A stretch of 5,813 bases of DNA from Thermoplasmata archaeon (GTDB taxonomy: Archaea > Thermoplasmatota > E2 > UBA202 > JdFR-43), in contig JAGGWA010000061.1 of assembly GCA_021157745.1 (NCBI GenBank), forward strand, positions 1-5,813, given 5' to 3'. Shown here piece after piece: positions 1 through 5,264 of the stretch; within the stretch, counting starts at the first letter, position 1, and every line of letters begins with the position of its first letter. The notes beneath the pieces are model-generated. The model saw only the letters and a list, made by a program, of their open reading frames with translations, ran no database searches and was not told the DNA's origin. The position numbers and the translations under genes were made by a program.

Positions 1-718
1 CCACATGAGCATGCATTCCATTGCCTGCCTCATTTGAAAAAGGCTTGGGCATAAATGTTGCCACCATATCATGACGAGAGGCAATTTCTCTGGCGAGGTA
101 TTTAAAGTATATGCAGAAATCAGCTGCCTGAACGGCATCCAAAGCTTTTATTTCTATTTCCTGTTGCATTCTGCCAACTTCATGATGATGGTATCTAACA
201 GGATATCCGCTTTTTATTAAAGCTTCAGCAAGTTCTTTCCTGTACTCTTTTGCTGCATCAAAGGGAGGAGGGATGAAATATCCACTTTCCTCATTTATTT
301 CATATTTTTCTTCTTGTCTATGGAAGGAATAAAATTCCATTTCTGGAGATATTTTTATTTCATCAAATCCTTCTCTTTTCATTTTTTTAATTGTTTTAGT
401 TAGCACATACCTTGGATCCAGAGGAAATGGTGAGCCATCTGTATTATAAATGTTTGCTATCACTCTTGCCTCATTTTTCTCATGAGGTAAAATAATGAAC
501 GTATCTTTATCTGGTACAGCAATTAAATCGGATTTTTCAACTACTGAGAAGCCTACAGATGACCCATCAAAATTAATGCCATTCTTGAGAATATTCTCTA
601 AAAATTCTTCTGAAGAAGCATGAAGAATTCTCAACTTTCCCATAACATCTGTAAAATGAATTTGAACCCATTTTATATCATTCTCTTCCATCAATTTGCT
701 TATTTCTTTTCCATTCAT
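1..718 (-). CDS. glnA: Glutamine synthetase type I, N-terminal part (cut by window edge)
   Basis: I translated 239 codons from ATG at 718 down to position 2, with no stop, so the gene continues past the window start. The product should be a cytosolic type I glutamine synthetase, making glutamine from glutamate, ammonia and ATP. Residues about 14-102 form the N-terminal beta-grasp domain with FDGSSV (50-55), which carries the ammonium-site Asp. The catalytic domain begins near residue 105: E126 and E128 in PEMEFY, HHHEV with E180, then E187, are the expected metal-binding acids. FMPKP (222-226) and GNGMHAH (232-238) follow. The E180-E187 spacing matches the GSI-alpha (Bacillus-like) type. Two loops are unusual: one residue is missing after DGSS, and the usual Asn of NGSGMH is replaced by Ala in EAGNGMH. 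A gamma-glutamyl ligase of the same fold cannot be excluded. The start is supported by homology and a TATA box about 24 bp upstream. Confidence 0.9.
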   Translation of the reverse strand, partial: MNGKEISKLMEENDIKWVQIHFTDVMGKLRILHASSEEFLENILKNGINFDGSSVGFSVVEKSDLIAVPDKDTFIILPHEKNEARVIANIYNTDGSPFPLDPRYVLTKTIKKMKREGFDEIKISPEMEFYSFHRQEEKYEINEESGYFIPPPFDAAKEYRKELAEALIKSGYPVRYHHHEVGRMQQEIEIKALDAVQAADFCIYFKYLAREIASRHDMVATFMPKPFSNEAGNGMHAHV

Positions 719-737
719 TTGATGAGATAGGGTTTTG

Positions 738-745
738 ATTATAAA
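738..745 (-). promoter_or_regulatory. TATA box of the glutamine synthetase gene
   Basis: Read on the minus strand this is TTTATAAT preceded by an A-run, which resembles an archaeal BRE plus TATA element. Its centre is about 24 bp before the ATG at 718. Transcription would therefore start at or next to the start codon, giving a leaderless mRNA. No Shine-Dalgarno is visible before this ATG, which agrees. Confidence 0.55.
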
Positions 746-812
746 TTTTTTATGGAATTGCTTTGTAACAGATTTTTCAGTAATGATACAAGATGCATGG
801 CAGTATAAATCC

Positions 813-820
813 TTATATAT
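813..820 (+). promoter_or_regulatory. TATA box of the mevalonate kinase-like gene
   Basis: TTATATAT is centred about 24 bp before the ATG at 840, so transcription should begin at or near the start codon and give a leaderless transcript. A second candidate, TATAAATC at 804-811, would give a leader of only a few bases. Either one favours the start at 840 over the upstream ATG at 735, because both boxes lie inside the coding region that the longer start would imply. Confidence 0.5.
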
Positions 821-840
821 TGCAATTGATTTTCATTGCA
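821..840. repeat. Inverted repeat TGCAAT/ATTGCA across the kinase start site
   Basis: TGCAAT (821-826) and ATTGCA (835-840) are exact inverted copies separated by 8 bp. The pair fills the space between the TATA box and the ATG, and its last base is the A of the start codon. A repressor bound here would block transcription initiation. A 6-bp inverted pair is expected by chance several times in a window this size, so only its position makes it notable. Confidence 0.3.
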
Positions 841-1754
841 TGGGAAAAGGATATGGATATGGTAAAGTCATTCTTTTCAATGAGCATTTTGTTGTATACG
901 GAATTCCAGCTATAGCTTCTGCCATAGATAAAAAAACGGTTGCAATCGTTAAAAAATGCGATGGTGAGGAATTCATCATACATGACAATAGAGAAGAAAC
1001 TCCAGGCTACAAAAAAGAAAAATTGGAGCAGCAAAAAGAATCGATAGTGCGGATAAAAAAAGCAATGGGGATAGACGAATGCATAGAAATATGGCTTTCC
1101 GGCGATTTGAGGGCTGCCAGCGGCGTTGGCGCGAGCGCCGCAAGCTGCGCTGCCATAGCAAGAGCAATAGCAGATGAGTTTGGTATGAAATTCAGTGATG
1201 AGGAAATAAATGAATTTGCTTATGAGGGGGAGAAAGCATATCATGGCAATCCTTCCGGCATAGATAATACCTGTGCAACTTTTGGAGGCCTTGTATGGTA
1301 TGAGAAAGGAAAGAAAATGGAATTGCTAAAGATGGAAAAACCAGTTGAAATTGTTATGGGTGATACTGGCATAGTTGCGAATACGAAGAAAGCTGTTGAA
1401 GGTGTAAGAGAGAGGAGAGAGAAATATAGGGAGAAATATGATAAAATTTTTGAAGAAGCAAATAAGCTGGTTTATGAGGCAAGAGAAGCCTTGTTATCCA
1501 TGGAATTGGAGAGGGTGGGAGAGTTAATGAATAAAAATCATGAGCTTTTGCAGGAAATAGAGGTTTCTTCTCCAGAACTCGATTTTCTTGTTAACATAGC
1601 AAGAAAAGCTGGAGCGTATGGAGCTAAAATGACAGGCGGCGGCTTGGGTGGCTACATGGTTGCTTTGACACCTGGCAAAGAATTGCAGGAAAAGGTGGCA
1701 AAAGCTATTGAAAAGGAAGGCTACTATGCTTTGCGAACCAGAATAGGGATTTAA
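840..1754 (+). CDS. Mevalonate kinase-like GHMP kinase
   Basis: This is a 304-residue GHMP-family kinase, close to the usual length of mevalonate kinase, which phosphorylates mevalonate with ATP for isoprenoid (archaeal lipid) synthesis in the cytosol. Motif 1 is GKVILFNEHFVVYG (8-21). Motif 2, the ATP phosphate loop, is SGVGASAAS (94-102) where the family usually has GLGSSAA. GEKAYHGNPSGIDN (130-143) carries the probable Mg-binding Glu131 and catalytic Asp142. Motif 3 is TGGGLGG (265-271). HGNPSGIDN strongly suggests mevalonate kinase rather than galactokinase or homoserine kinase, although the usual Pro of APGK is missing in motif 1. I chose ATG 840 because alignment begins there and a TATA box lies just upstream; an ATG at 735 would add 35 residues unlike the family. 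The gene diverges from glutamine synthetase and its stop overlaps the convergent Hsp20 stop. Substrate identity is inferred, so I give no symbol. Confidence 0.82.
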   Translation: MGKGYGYGKVILFNEHFVVYGIPAIASAIDKKTVAIVKKCDGEEFIIHDNREETPGYKKEKLEQQKESIVRIKKAMGIDECIEIWLSGDLRAASGVGASAASCAAIARAIADEFGMKFSDEEINEFAYEGEKAYHGNPSGIDNTCATFGGLVWYEKGKKMELLKMEKPVEIVMGDTGIVANTKKAVEGVRERREKYREKYDKIFEEANKLVYEAREALLSMELERVGELMNKNHELLQEIEVSSPELDFLVNIARKAGAYGAKMTGGGLGGYMVALTPGKELQEKVAKAIEKEGYYALRTRIGI

Positions 1755-2164
1755 ATCTTCTCAAGTTCTATATCGAGAACACCGTTTTTATAGATAGCTT
1801 TTATTTTATTTTCATTCACAGGGGCTGGTAACTCAATTATTCTTATTCTGTCTCCAGCTATTATTTCCAGATCTCCATCAACGATTTTTATGTCGAGGCT
1901 ATTCTCATCTATATCTGGGAGGCGAAGAGTCACATATATTTTGTCATCATCTTCAATAATGTCCTTATCGCCCTCATCTTCCCTTCCTATTCTCTCCATC
2001 TTTATTTCTCCCTCTGGAGAGAACTTTACTGAAAATCCTTCTGCAAAAGCATTCCCAAATCCTTCAAAAGCACTCCTGAAAACCTCTTCTATTATCTTCT
2101 GCATTTCTCTAACCATCTTGTCAAATTCTTCTTTATCCCTTCTCCTCCTTTTATCATCAAACAT
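1751..2164 (-). CDS. Hsp20/alpha-crystallin family small heat-shock protein, short domain
   Basis: The 137-residue product is very rich in charged residues. An N-terminal region with a basic patch (KRRRR, 5-9) and a probable amphipathic helix (about 11-45) leads through GFSVKFSPEGEIK (43-55), resembling the linker of archaeal Hsp20 proteins. The alpha-crystallin domain runs from about 73 to 136: DDKIYVTLRLPDIDENSL (73-90), DLEIIAGD (98-105), ELPAPVN (111-117) and the family hallmark YKNGVLDIEL (125-134). The loop between the 98-105 strand and ELPAP is very short, so the classical dimerisation loop is missing, and no C-terminal I-x-I/V tail follows. The likely role is holding partly unfolded proteins; oligomer state cannot be predicted. 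Its TAA stop overlaps the kinase stop, and it diverges from the ABC operon across a perfect palindrome. The ATG at 2164 is the only good start. Confidence 0.8.
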   Translation of the reverse strand: MFDDKRRRRDKEEFDKMVREMQKIIEEVFRSAFEGFGNAFAEGFSVKFSPEGEIKMERIGREDEGDKDIIEDDDKIYVTLRLPDIDENSLDIKIVDGDLEIIAGDRIRIIELPAPVNENKIKAIYKNGVLDIELEKI

Positions 2165-2183
2165 TTGTTAAAATATTAGCTGC

Positions 2184-2197
2184 ATGTATTAATACAT
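2184..2197. promoter_or_regulatory. Perfect 14-bp palindrome, candidate operator and promoter region
   Basis: ATGTATTAATACAT is a perfect palindrome in the divergent gap between the Hsp20 gene and the ABC operon. Its centre is about 26 bp before the Hsp20 ATG, exactly where the TATA box of a leaderless gene would lie, so a dimeric regulator bound here would compete with TBP. It is about 80-93 bp before the proposed ABC ATPase start. The minus-strand sequence CATAAAAC just beyond it (about 2201-2208) is another possible TATA element for Hsp20. The regulator is unknown. Confidence 0.45.
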
Positions 2198-2250
2198 TTT
2201 GTTTTATGTTTTATGGTTTTGCGGCATTGAAGCCATTCAAAAAACCAAAA

Positions 2251-2258
2251 ATAAATAT
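2251..2258 (+). promoter_or_regulatory. TATA-like box of the ABC-2/methyltransferase operon
   Basis: ATAAATAT, preceded by the A-rich CCAAAA, is centred about 22 bp before the GTG at 2277. This is slightly closer than ideal for archaea but fits a leaderless start at or near that GTG. It is the main reason for preferring GTG 2277 over the ATG at 2199. Confidence 0.4.
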
Positions 2259-2276
2259 GGGAACAATATTAACATT

Positions 2277-2978
2277 GTGCAGGCTGTTGTTGTTGAAGGG
2301 CTGAGAAAAAACTATGGTAGAATAAAGGCGGTTAAAGGAATCTCTTTTAGTGTGGCAAAGGGAGAAATTTTTGGTATCATAGGGCCAAATGGAGTTGGAA
2401 AAACAACTGTGCTGCGCATCCTCGCAACCATAATAAAAAAGGATGGTGGAAATGCGAAAATATTTGGTTATGAGATTGGAAAGGATGATGAAAAAATAAG
2501 GGAGATAATAAGCTATCTGCCAGAGGAGGCTGGAGCATATAAAAATATGAGGGGAATAGAATACCTCAAGTTCATATCAAATTTTTTTGAAGGCTGCGAT
2601 ATAGAAAAGGCGATAGAAATAGCGAATCTGGGGGAAAGAATATATGATAAAATCGAGAGCTATAGTAAAGGAATGGTGCGCCGCCTCCTGGTGGCGAGGG
2701 TATTAATGGCAAAGCCGAAGCTTGCGATACTCGATGAGCCAACATCTGGCTTGGATGTCATAAATGCGAATGAGATAAGAAGAATCATTAAAAATTATGC
2801 TGCTCATGGCACAACATTTTTGATTTCCTCGCACAACATGCTTGAAGTGGAATATCTTTGCGATAGAATTGCGTTGATGAACAATGGTATCATAGTTGAA
2901 GAAGGAAAGCCGGAGGAGCTTAAAGAAAGATATGATGCAGAGAATATTGAAGAAGTTTTCCTAAAGGTGATCAAATGA
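2277..2978 (+). CDS. ABC-2 type transporter ATP-binding protein
   Basis: From GTG 2277 this is a 233-residue ATPase subunit of an ABC-2 exporter of the NatA/drug-exporter type. It shows Walker A GPNGVGKTT (36-44), a Q-loop region SYLPEEAG (79-86) where Glu replaces the usual Gln, as is common in this subfamily, signature YSKGM (129-133), Walker B LAILDEP (149-155), D-loop SGLD (157-160) and switch His186 in SSHNM. All catalytic elements are present, so it should hydrolyse ATP at the inner membrane face and drive the permease encoded next. The family normally starts just before a V-x-x-L-x-K-x-Y strand, here VVEGLRKNYG (5-14). ATG 2199 would add 26 residues unlike the family and would sit over the promoter. 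The stop overlaps the permease ATG as ATGA, indicating translational coupling. The substrate cannot be read from this subunit. Confidence 0.9.
   Translation: MQAVVVEGLRKNYGRIKAVKGISFSVAKGEIFGIIGPNGVGKTTVLRILATIIKKDGGNAKIFGYEIGKDDEKIREIISYLPEEAGAYKNMRGIEYLKFISNFFEGCDIEKAIEIANLGERIYDKIESYSKGMVRRLLVARVLMAKPKLAILDEPTSGLDVINANEIRRIIKNYAAHGTTFLISSHNMLEVEYLCDRIALMNNGIIVEEGKPEELKERYDAENIEEVFLKVIK
2965..2972 (+). promoter_or_regulatory. Strong Shine-Dalgarno for the permease gene
   Basis: AGGTGATC is complementary to the typical archaeal 16S rRNA 3' end (anti-SD GATCACCT). It lies inside the end of the ATPase gene, with its GGTG core 5 bases before the permease ATG. It fixes the permease start and contrasts with the apparently SD-less first genes of transcripts here. 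Confidence 0.7.
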
Positions 2979-4147
2979 AGATTGCAGCATTGGTGTTTAA
3001 GGAGGTGAGAGAGCTGCTAACGCCTGCAACAATTCTTCCAGCAATATTCATGATGCTGATATTTGCTGGAATGGGAGGTATGATAGGGGGCATGGAGAAA
3101 AAAGCCATGGAAAAGCCCAATGTTGAGATAATAACACATGATAATGAAAGTTATGCCTCATTTTATACAAGCATTTTAAAGAAATATTGCAATGAAGGAA
3201 AGGAAAATATTGCTGTAATAGAAATACCATCAAATTTTTCATCCCTGATAAAGGAAGGGAAAAAAGCGGAAATCCATATAAAATGGCTTTTGAAGGGAAC
3301 TGGAATTGCTGAATCAGCTTCCATAACGGCGGTAAGAAAGGCAATTGAAATTGCAAATAATGAGCTTGTTGCGAAGATTGTTGAGGAAAAGAAAATCAAT
3401 GCTTCCATTATTTTTTCTCCTGTGGAATATGATGAATACACCATAATAAAAAATAGAGAGGTGGCAGCAGCTCCTGAAAAAATAATCTCTTTCTTTTCTT
3501 CTCAATCAATGAGCATTCCAATAGTCATAATGATAATGATTGTAACATCTGGAGGAATAGTGATTTCATCCATGGGAATGGAAAAGGAAAATAAAACCCT
3601 CGAAACTTTATTGACGCTTCCAATAAAAAGGAGCTATATTGTAACTGGAAAAATCATTGGAGCAACAATAGTTGGTGCTATCATAGCTTTTCTCTACATG
3701 CTTGGCTTGAGATATTACATTTCATCCTTTGGAATGCAGGAAAAGCTTGCAGGCTTTAATTTAAATGGAATAGATTATGCTTTGATTTCCATATCATTGT
3801 TTTTTTCTCTCCTTGCTGGTTTATCATTATGCCTTGTAATAGGTTCTTTTGCCAAAAATTATAAATCTGCCCAAATCCTTTCATTGCCAGTTTCTATTCT
3901 TGCAATAATTCCAATGTTTATACTCATGTTTCAGGATTTTTCTTCGATGTCCACTCCGCTAAAAGCTATAATTTTTTCCATACCATTTTCTCATCCGATG
4001 ATGGCACCATCTCTGCTTTTGCTGGATGAATATTCTCTCGTTGTGTATGGTATCGTATATTCCGCCATTTTTTCAATCATATGTATTTTGGTTGCAACAT
4101 GGATATTTAAAACTGATTTGTTGATAACAGGAAGAATAAGAAAATGA
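2975..4147 (+). CDS. ABC-2 type transporter permease
   Basis: This 390-residue membrane protein is the permease partner of the preceding ATPase. The layout is that of NatB-like ABC-2 permeases: a first membrane helix at about 14-38, a large hydrophilic region at about 39-175 expected outside the membrane, then five helices at about 180-201, 224-246, 267-291, 300-319 and 355-377. Between helices 2 and 3 lies the family signature EKENKTLETLLTLPIKR (203-219), a cytosolic coupling region that contacts the ATPase. KEVRELLTP (9-17) at the N-terminus is also typical. The protein looks complete, with a basic C-terminus (GRIRK). It overlaps the ATPase upstream and the methyltransferase downstream by ATGA, so all three are probably one transcript. 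Sodium, drugs or peptides are possible substrates by family, but nothing in the sequence decides between them. Confidence 0.88.
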   Translation: MKIAALVFKEVRELLTPATILPAIFMMLIFAGMGGMIGGMEKKAMEKPNVEIITHDNESYASFYTSILKKYCNEGKENIAVIEIPSNFSSLIKEGKKAEIHIKWLLKGTGIAESASITAVRKAIEIANNELVAKIVEEKKINASIIFSPVEYDEYTIIKNREVAAAPEKIISFFSSQSMSIPIVIMIMIVTSGGIVISSMGMEKENKTLETLLTLPIKRSYIVTGKIIGATIVGAIIAFLYMLGLRYYISSFGMQEKLAGFNLNGIDYALISISLFFSLLAGLSLCLVIGSFAKNYKSAQILSLPVSILAIIPMFILMFQDFSSMSTPLKAIIFSIPFSHPMMAPSLLLLDEYSLVVYGIVYSAIFSIICILVATWIFKTDLLITGRIRK

Positions 4148-4785
4148 ATGGAAATGAATGGGAGAAAATAGCAAAAAGCTTTGATGCAACTCGCCAGCAG
4201 GCATGGAAGGAATGCATAGAATTCATAAACAGCATGCATGGAACTGGCATAGACATTGGCTGCGGAAATGGAAGGCATTTGAAAGAAATGGAAAAGAGAG
4301 GCGATGCCATAGGTGTTGACATAGCATTCAATATGCTTTTGATGGCAAAGAAAAAGGTCAGGAAGGCAACACTCATTCAAGCTAACGCCTTACGTTTGCC
4401 ATTCCATTCCAGCACTTTCGATTATGCAATTTTCATCGCAGCCCTTCATAACATAAAAGGGAGGAAAAACAGAATAAAGGCATTGAAGGAAATGAAAAGA
4501 GTGCTTAAGAAAGGAAGCCTTGCAATGCTTTCGGTATGGTCGAAGTGGCAGGACAGGTGGCGCCGCCGTTTCATGCTCCAAGCTTTGTACAAATGGCGCG
4601 AGCTTGGTGACATATATGTTCCATGGAAGCGTGGCGAGCATGCAATGCGATTTTACCATCTATATAGCATGAGGGAATTGAAGAAGGATGTTAAAAAAGC
4701 TGGTTTTGAGATAGTGAAAGCATGGAGTGTGAAAAAAGTGTCGAAGAAATATGCTGATAATCACTTTGTTATAGTCAGGGCTTGA
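4144..4785 (+). CDS. Trm9/ALKBH8-like SAM-dependent methyltransferase (probable tRNA wobble-uridine enzyme)
   Basis: This 213-residue class I methyltransferase carries SAM motif I IDIGCGNGRHL (36-46), the motif II acidic residue in GVDIAFNML (57-65), and ALRLPFHSSTFDYAIFIAALHNIKGRKNRI (82-111), which corresponds to the LPF...FD...A-x-HH region of Trm9. KEMKRVLKKGSLAMLSVW (115-132) and RFYHLY (169-174) are also characteristic, as is the N-terminal FDATRQQAW (13-21). In eukaryotes Trm9 methyl-esterifies cm5U at tRNA position 34 and works with Trm112; archaeal Elp3 could supply cm5U. The archaeal substrate is inferred. The second His of the usual LHHIKG is Asn103. A 50-residue basic/aromatic insert (about 131-168) precedes the last strand pair. 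The ATG overlaps the permease stop (ATGA); the upstream GGAAG is only a weak Shine-Dalgarno. Its stop overlaps the convergent NifX-like gene by 11 bp. Confidence 0.8.
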   Translation: MNGNEWEKIAKSFDATRQQAWKECIEFINSMHGTGIDIGCGNGRHLKEMEKRGDAIGVDIAFNMLLMAKKKVRKATLIQANALRLPFHSSTFDYAIFIAALHNIKGRKNRIKALKEMKRVLKKGSLAMLSVWSKWQDRWRRRFMLQALYKWRELGDIYVPWKRGEHAMRFYHLYSMRELKKDVKKAGFEIVKAWSVKKVSKKYADNHFVIVRA

Positions 4786-5164
4786 TATATATTATCTTTC
4801 TCTCTTTTCCAAAAGGTTTTTCTGCCTCCTTCTCGATTTCATCGACATCTATCTTTTCAATGGCTTCCTCAATCCTTTTAATTCTTGAAATGACTGGAAC
4901 AAATCTCTTCCTTATAAAAACAATATTGGGCCCCATGGCGGCGCCCACAAACACTTTCACATTCCTTTCTTCCATGAATTTCATCACATTTCTTGCTTTC
5001 TTTTCATCTCCATGTTTTTCTTCCTCGCCAGTGCAATTTTCAACTTTCTCGACAAATTTAAAATTTTTATTTTCATCACATTCATATATCAGATAATATT
5101 TTGCACTTCCAAAATGCTCTTTTGTAAATTCTATGCCATCATCCGTGGCGAAAGCGAAACGCAT
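4775..5164 (-). CDS. NifX/NifB C-terminal-like protein (dinitrogenase iron-molybdenum cofactor family)
   Basis: From ATG 5164 the product has 129 residues. The first 94 form the RNase H-like fold of the NifX/NifB-C family: RFAFATDDG (2-10), HFGSAKYYLIYE (17-28), VEKVEN (38-43), and KVFVGAAMGPN (70-80) with its Gly-rich loop. Family members bind or carry Fe-S or Fe-Mo cofactor precursors in nitrogen fixers, but archaea without nitrogenase often have stand-alone copies of unknown role, and no nif gene is visible here. Only one Cys (Cys44) and one His in the middle loop are candidate ligands. The C-terminal part (about 95-129) is a charged helix with a basic tail, longer than the minimal domain. 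An ATG at 5185 would add seven residues (MLPSFPF); I prefer 5164 because the first beta strand starts there. The gene converges with the methyltransferase and diverges from the PRiA4-type gene. Confidence 0.75.
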   Translation of the reverse strand: MRFAFATDDGIEFTKEHFGSAKYYLIYECDENKNFKFVEKVENCTGEEEKHGDEKKARNVMKFMEERNVKVFVGAAMGPNIVFIRKRFVPVISRIKRIEEAIEKIDVDEIEKEAEKPFGKERKIIYIKP

Positions 5165-5190
5165 AAATGGAAAAGAGGGAAGCATAAAAA

Positions 5191-5206
5191 AATTTTATTT
5201 ATTTAG
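5191..5206 (-). promoter_or_regulatory. Possible TATA region of the NifX-like gene
   Basis: On the minus strand this reads CTAAATAAATAAAATT, an A/T run that could hold a TATA element 27-42 bp before ATG 5164, giving a leader of about 10 bases or less. The T-run just downstream (5184-5191, read TTTTTTAT) is a second candidate at leaderless spacing. The sequence does not decide between them. Confidence 0.3.
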
Positions 5207-5219
5207 ATTTTACCTAAAT
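5201..5219. promoter_or_regulatory. Imperfect 19-bp inverted repeat in a divergent promoter, candidate operator
   Basis: On the minus strand this reads ATTTAGGTAAAATCTAAAT. The two 9-base halves match at seven positions around a central A. The repeat lies upstream of the TATA regions of both the NifX-like and the PRiA4-type genes, so one bound protein could affect both. The TTAGGT half-site resembles those of DtxR/MntR-type metal regulators, a likeness from memory that is weak without a search. Confidence 0.3.
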
Positions 5220-5235
5220 CCATTTTGTAAAGTTT

Positions 5236-5245
5236 TTTATATAAT
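5236..5245 (+). promoter_or_regulatory. TATA box of the PRiA4_ORF3-family gene
   Basis: TTTATATAAT is a near-ideal archaeal TATA box, preceded by GTAAAG, a plausible BRE. Its centre is about 25 bp before the ATG at 5265, so the transcript should be leaderless. No Shine-Dalgarno precedes this ATG. An ATG at 5251 runs into TGA after five codons and is not a gene. Confidence 0.65.
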
Positions 5246-5264
5246 AATCGATGAATATTCTACC

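Noticed and set aside
761..791. TTGTA...TACAA inverted pair in the glutamine synthetase/kinase gap
   Set aside because: The arms are only 5 bp with a spacer of about 19 bp, which is expected by chance in AT-rich DNA.
735..839. An in-frame ATG at 735 that would lengthen the kinase by 35 residues
   Set aside because: The extra residues do not resemble GHMP kinases and they cover the TATA boxes of this gene and of the glutamine synthetase. ATG 840 fits both homology and promoter spacing.
1128..1139. GC-rich hairpin GGCGC-GA-GCGCC
   Set aside because: It falls exactly on the codons of the kinase Gly/Ala-rich ATP loop and has no T-run after it, so codon composition explains it better than a terminator.
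813..1244. A 143-codon open frame on the minus strand opposite the kinase
   Set aside because: Its translation is Phe/Cys-rich with no recognisable domain, and the opposite strand has clear GHMP kinase motifs.
2199..2276. An in-frame ATG at 2199 that would lengthen the ABC ATPase by 26 residues
   Set aside because: The added segment is unlike ABC ATPase N-termini and spans a TATA-like element. GTG 2277 gives a normal first beta strand.
3991..4380. A 129-codon minus-strand frame across the permease/methyltransferase junction
   Set aside because: It lies opposite two well-supported genes, and its composition is that of a reverse-strand shadow.
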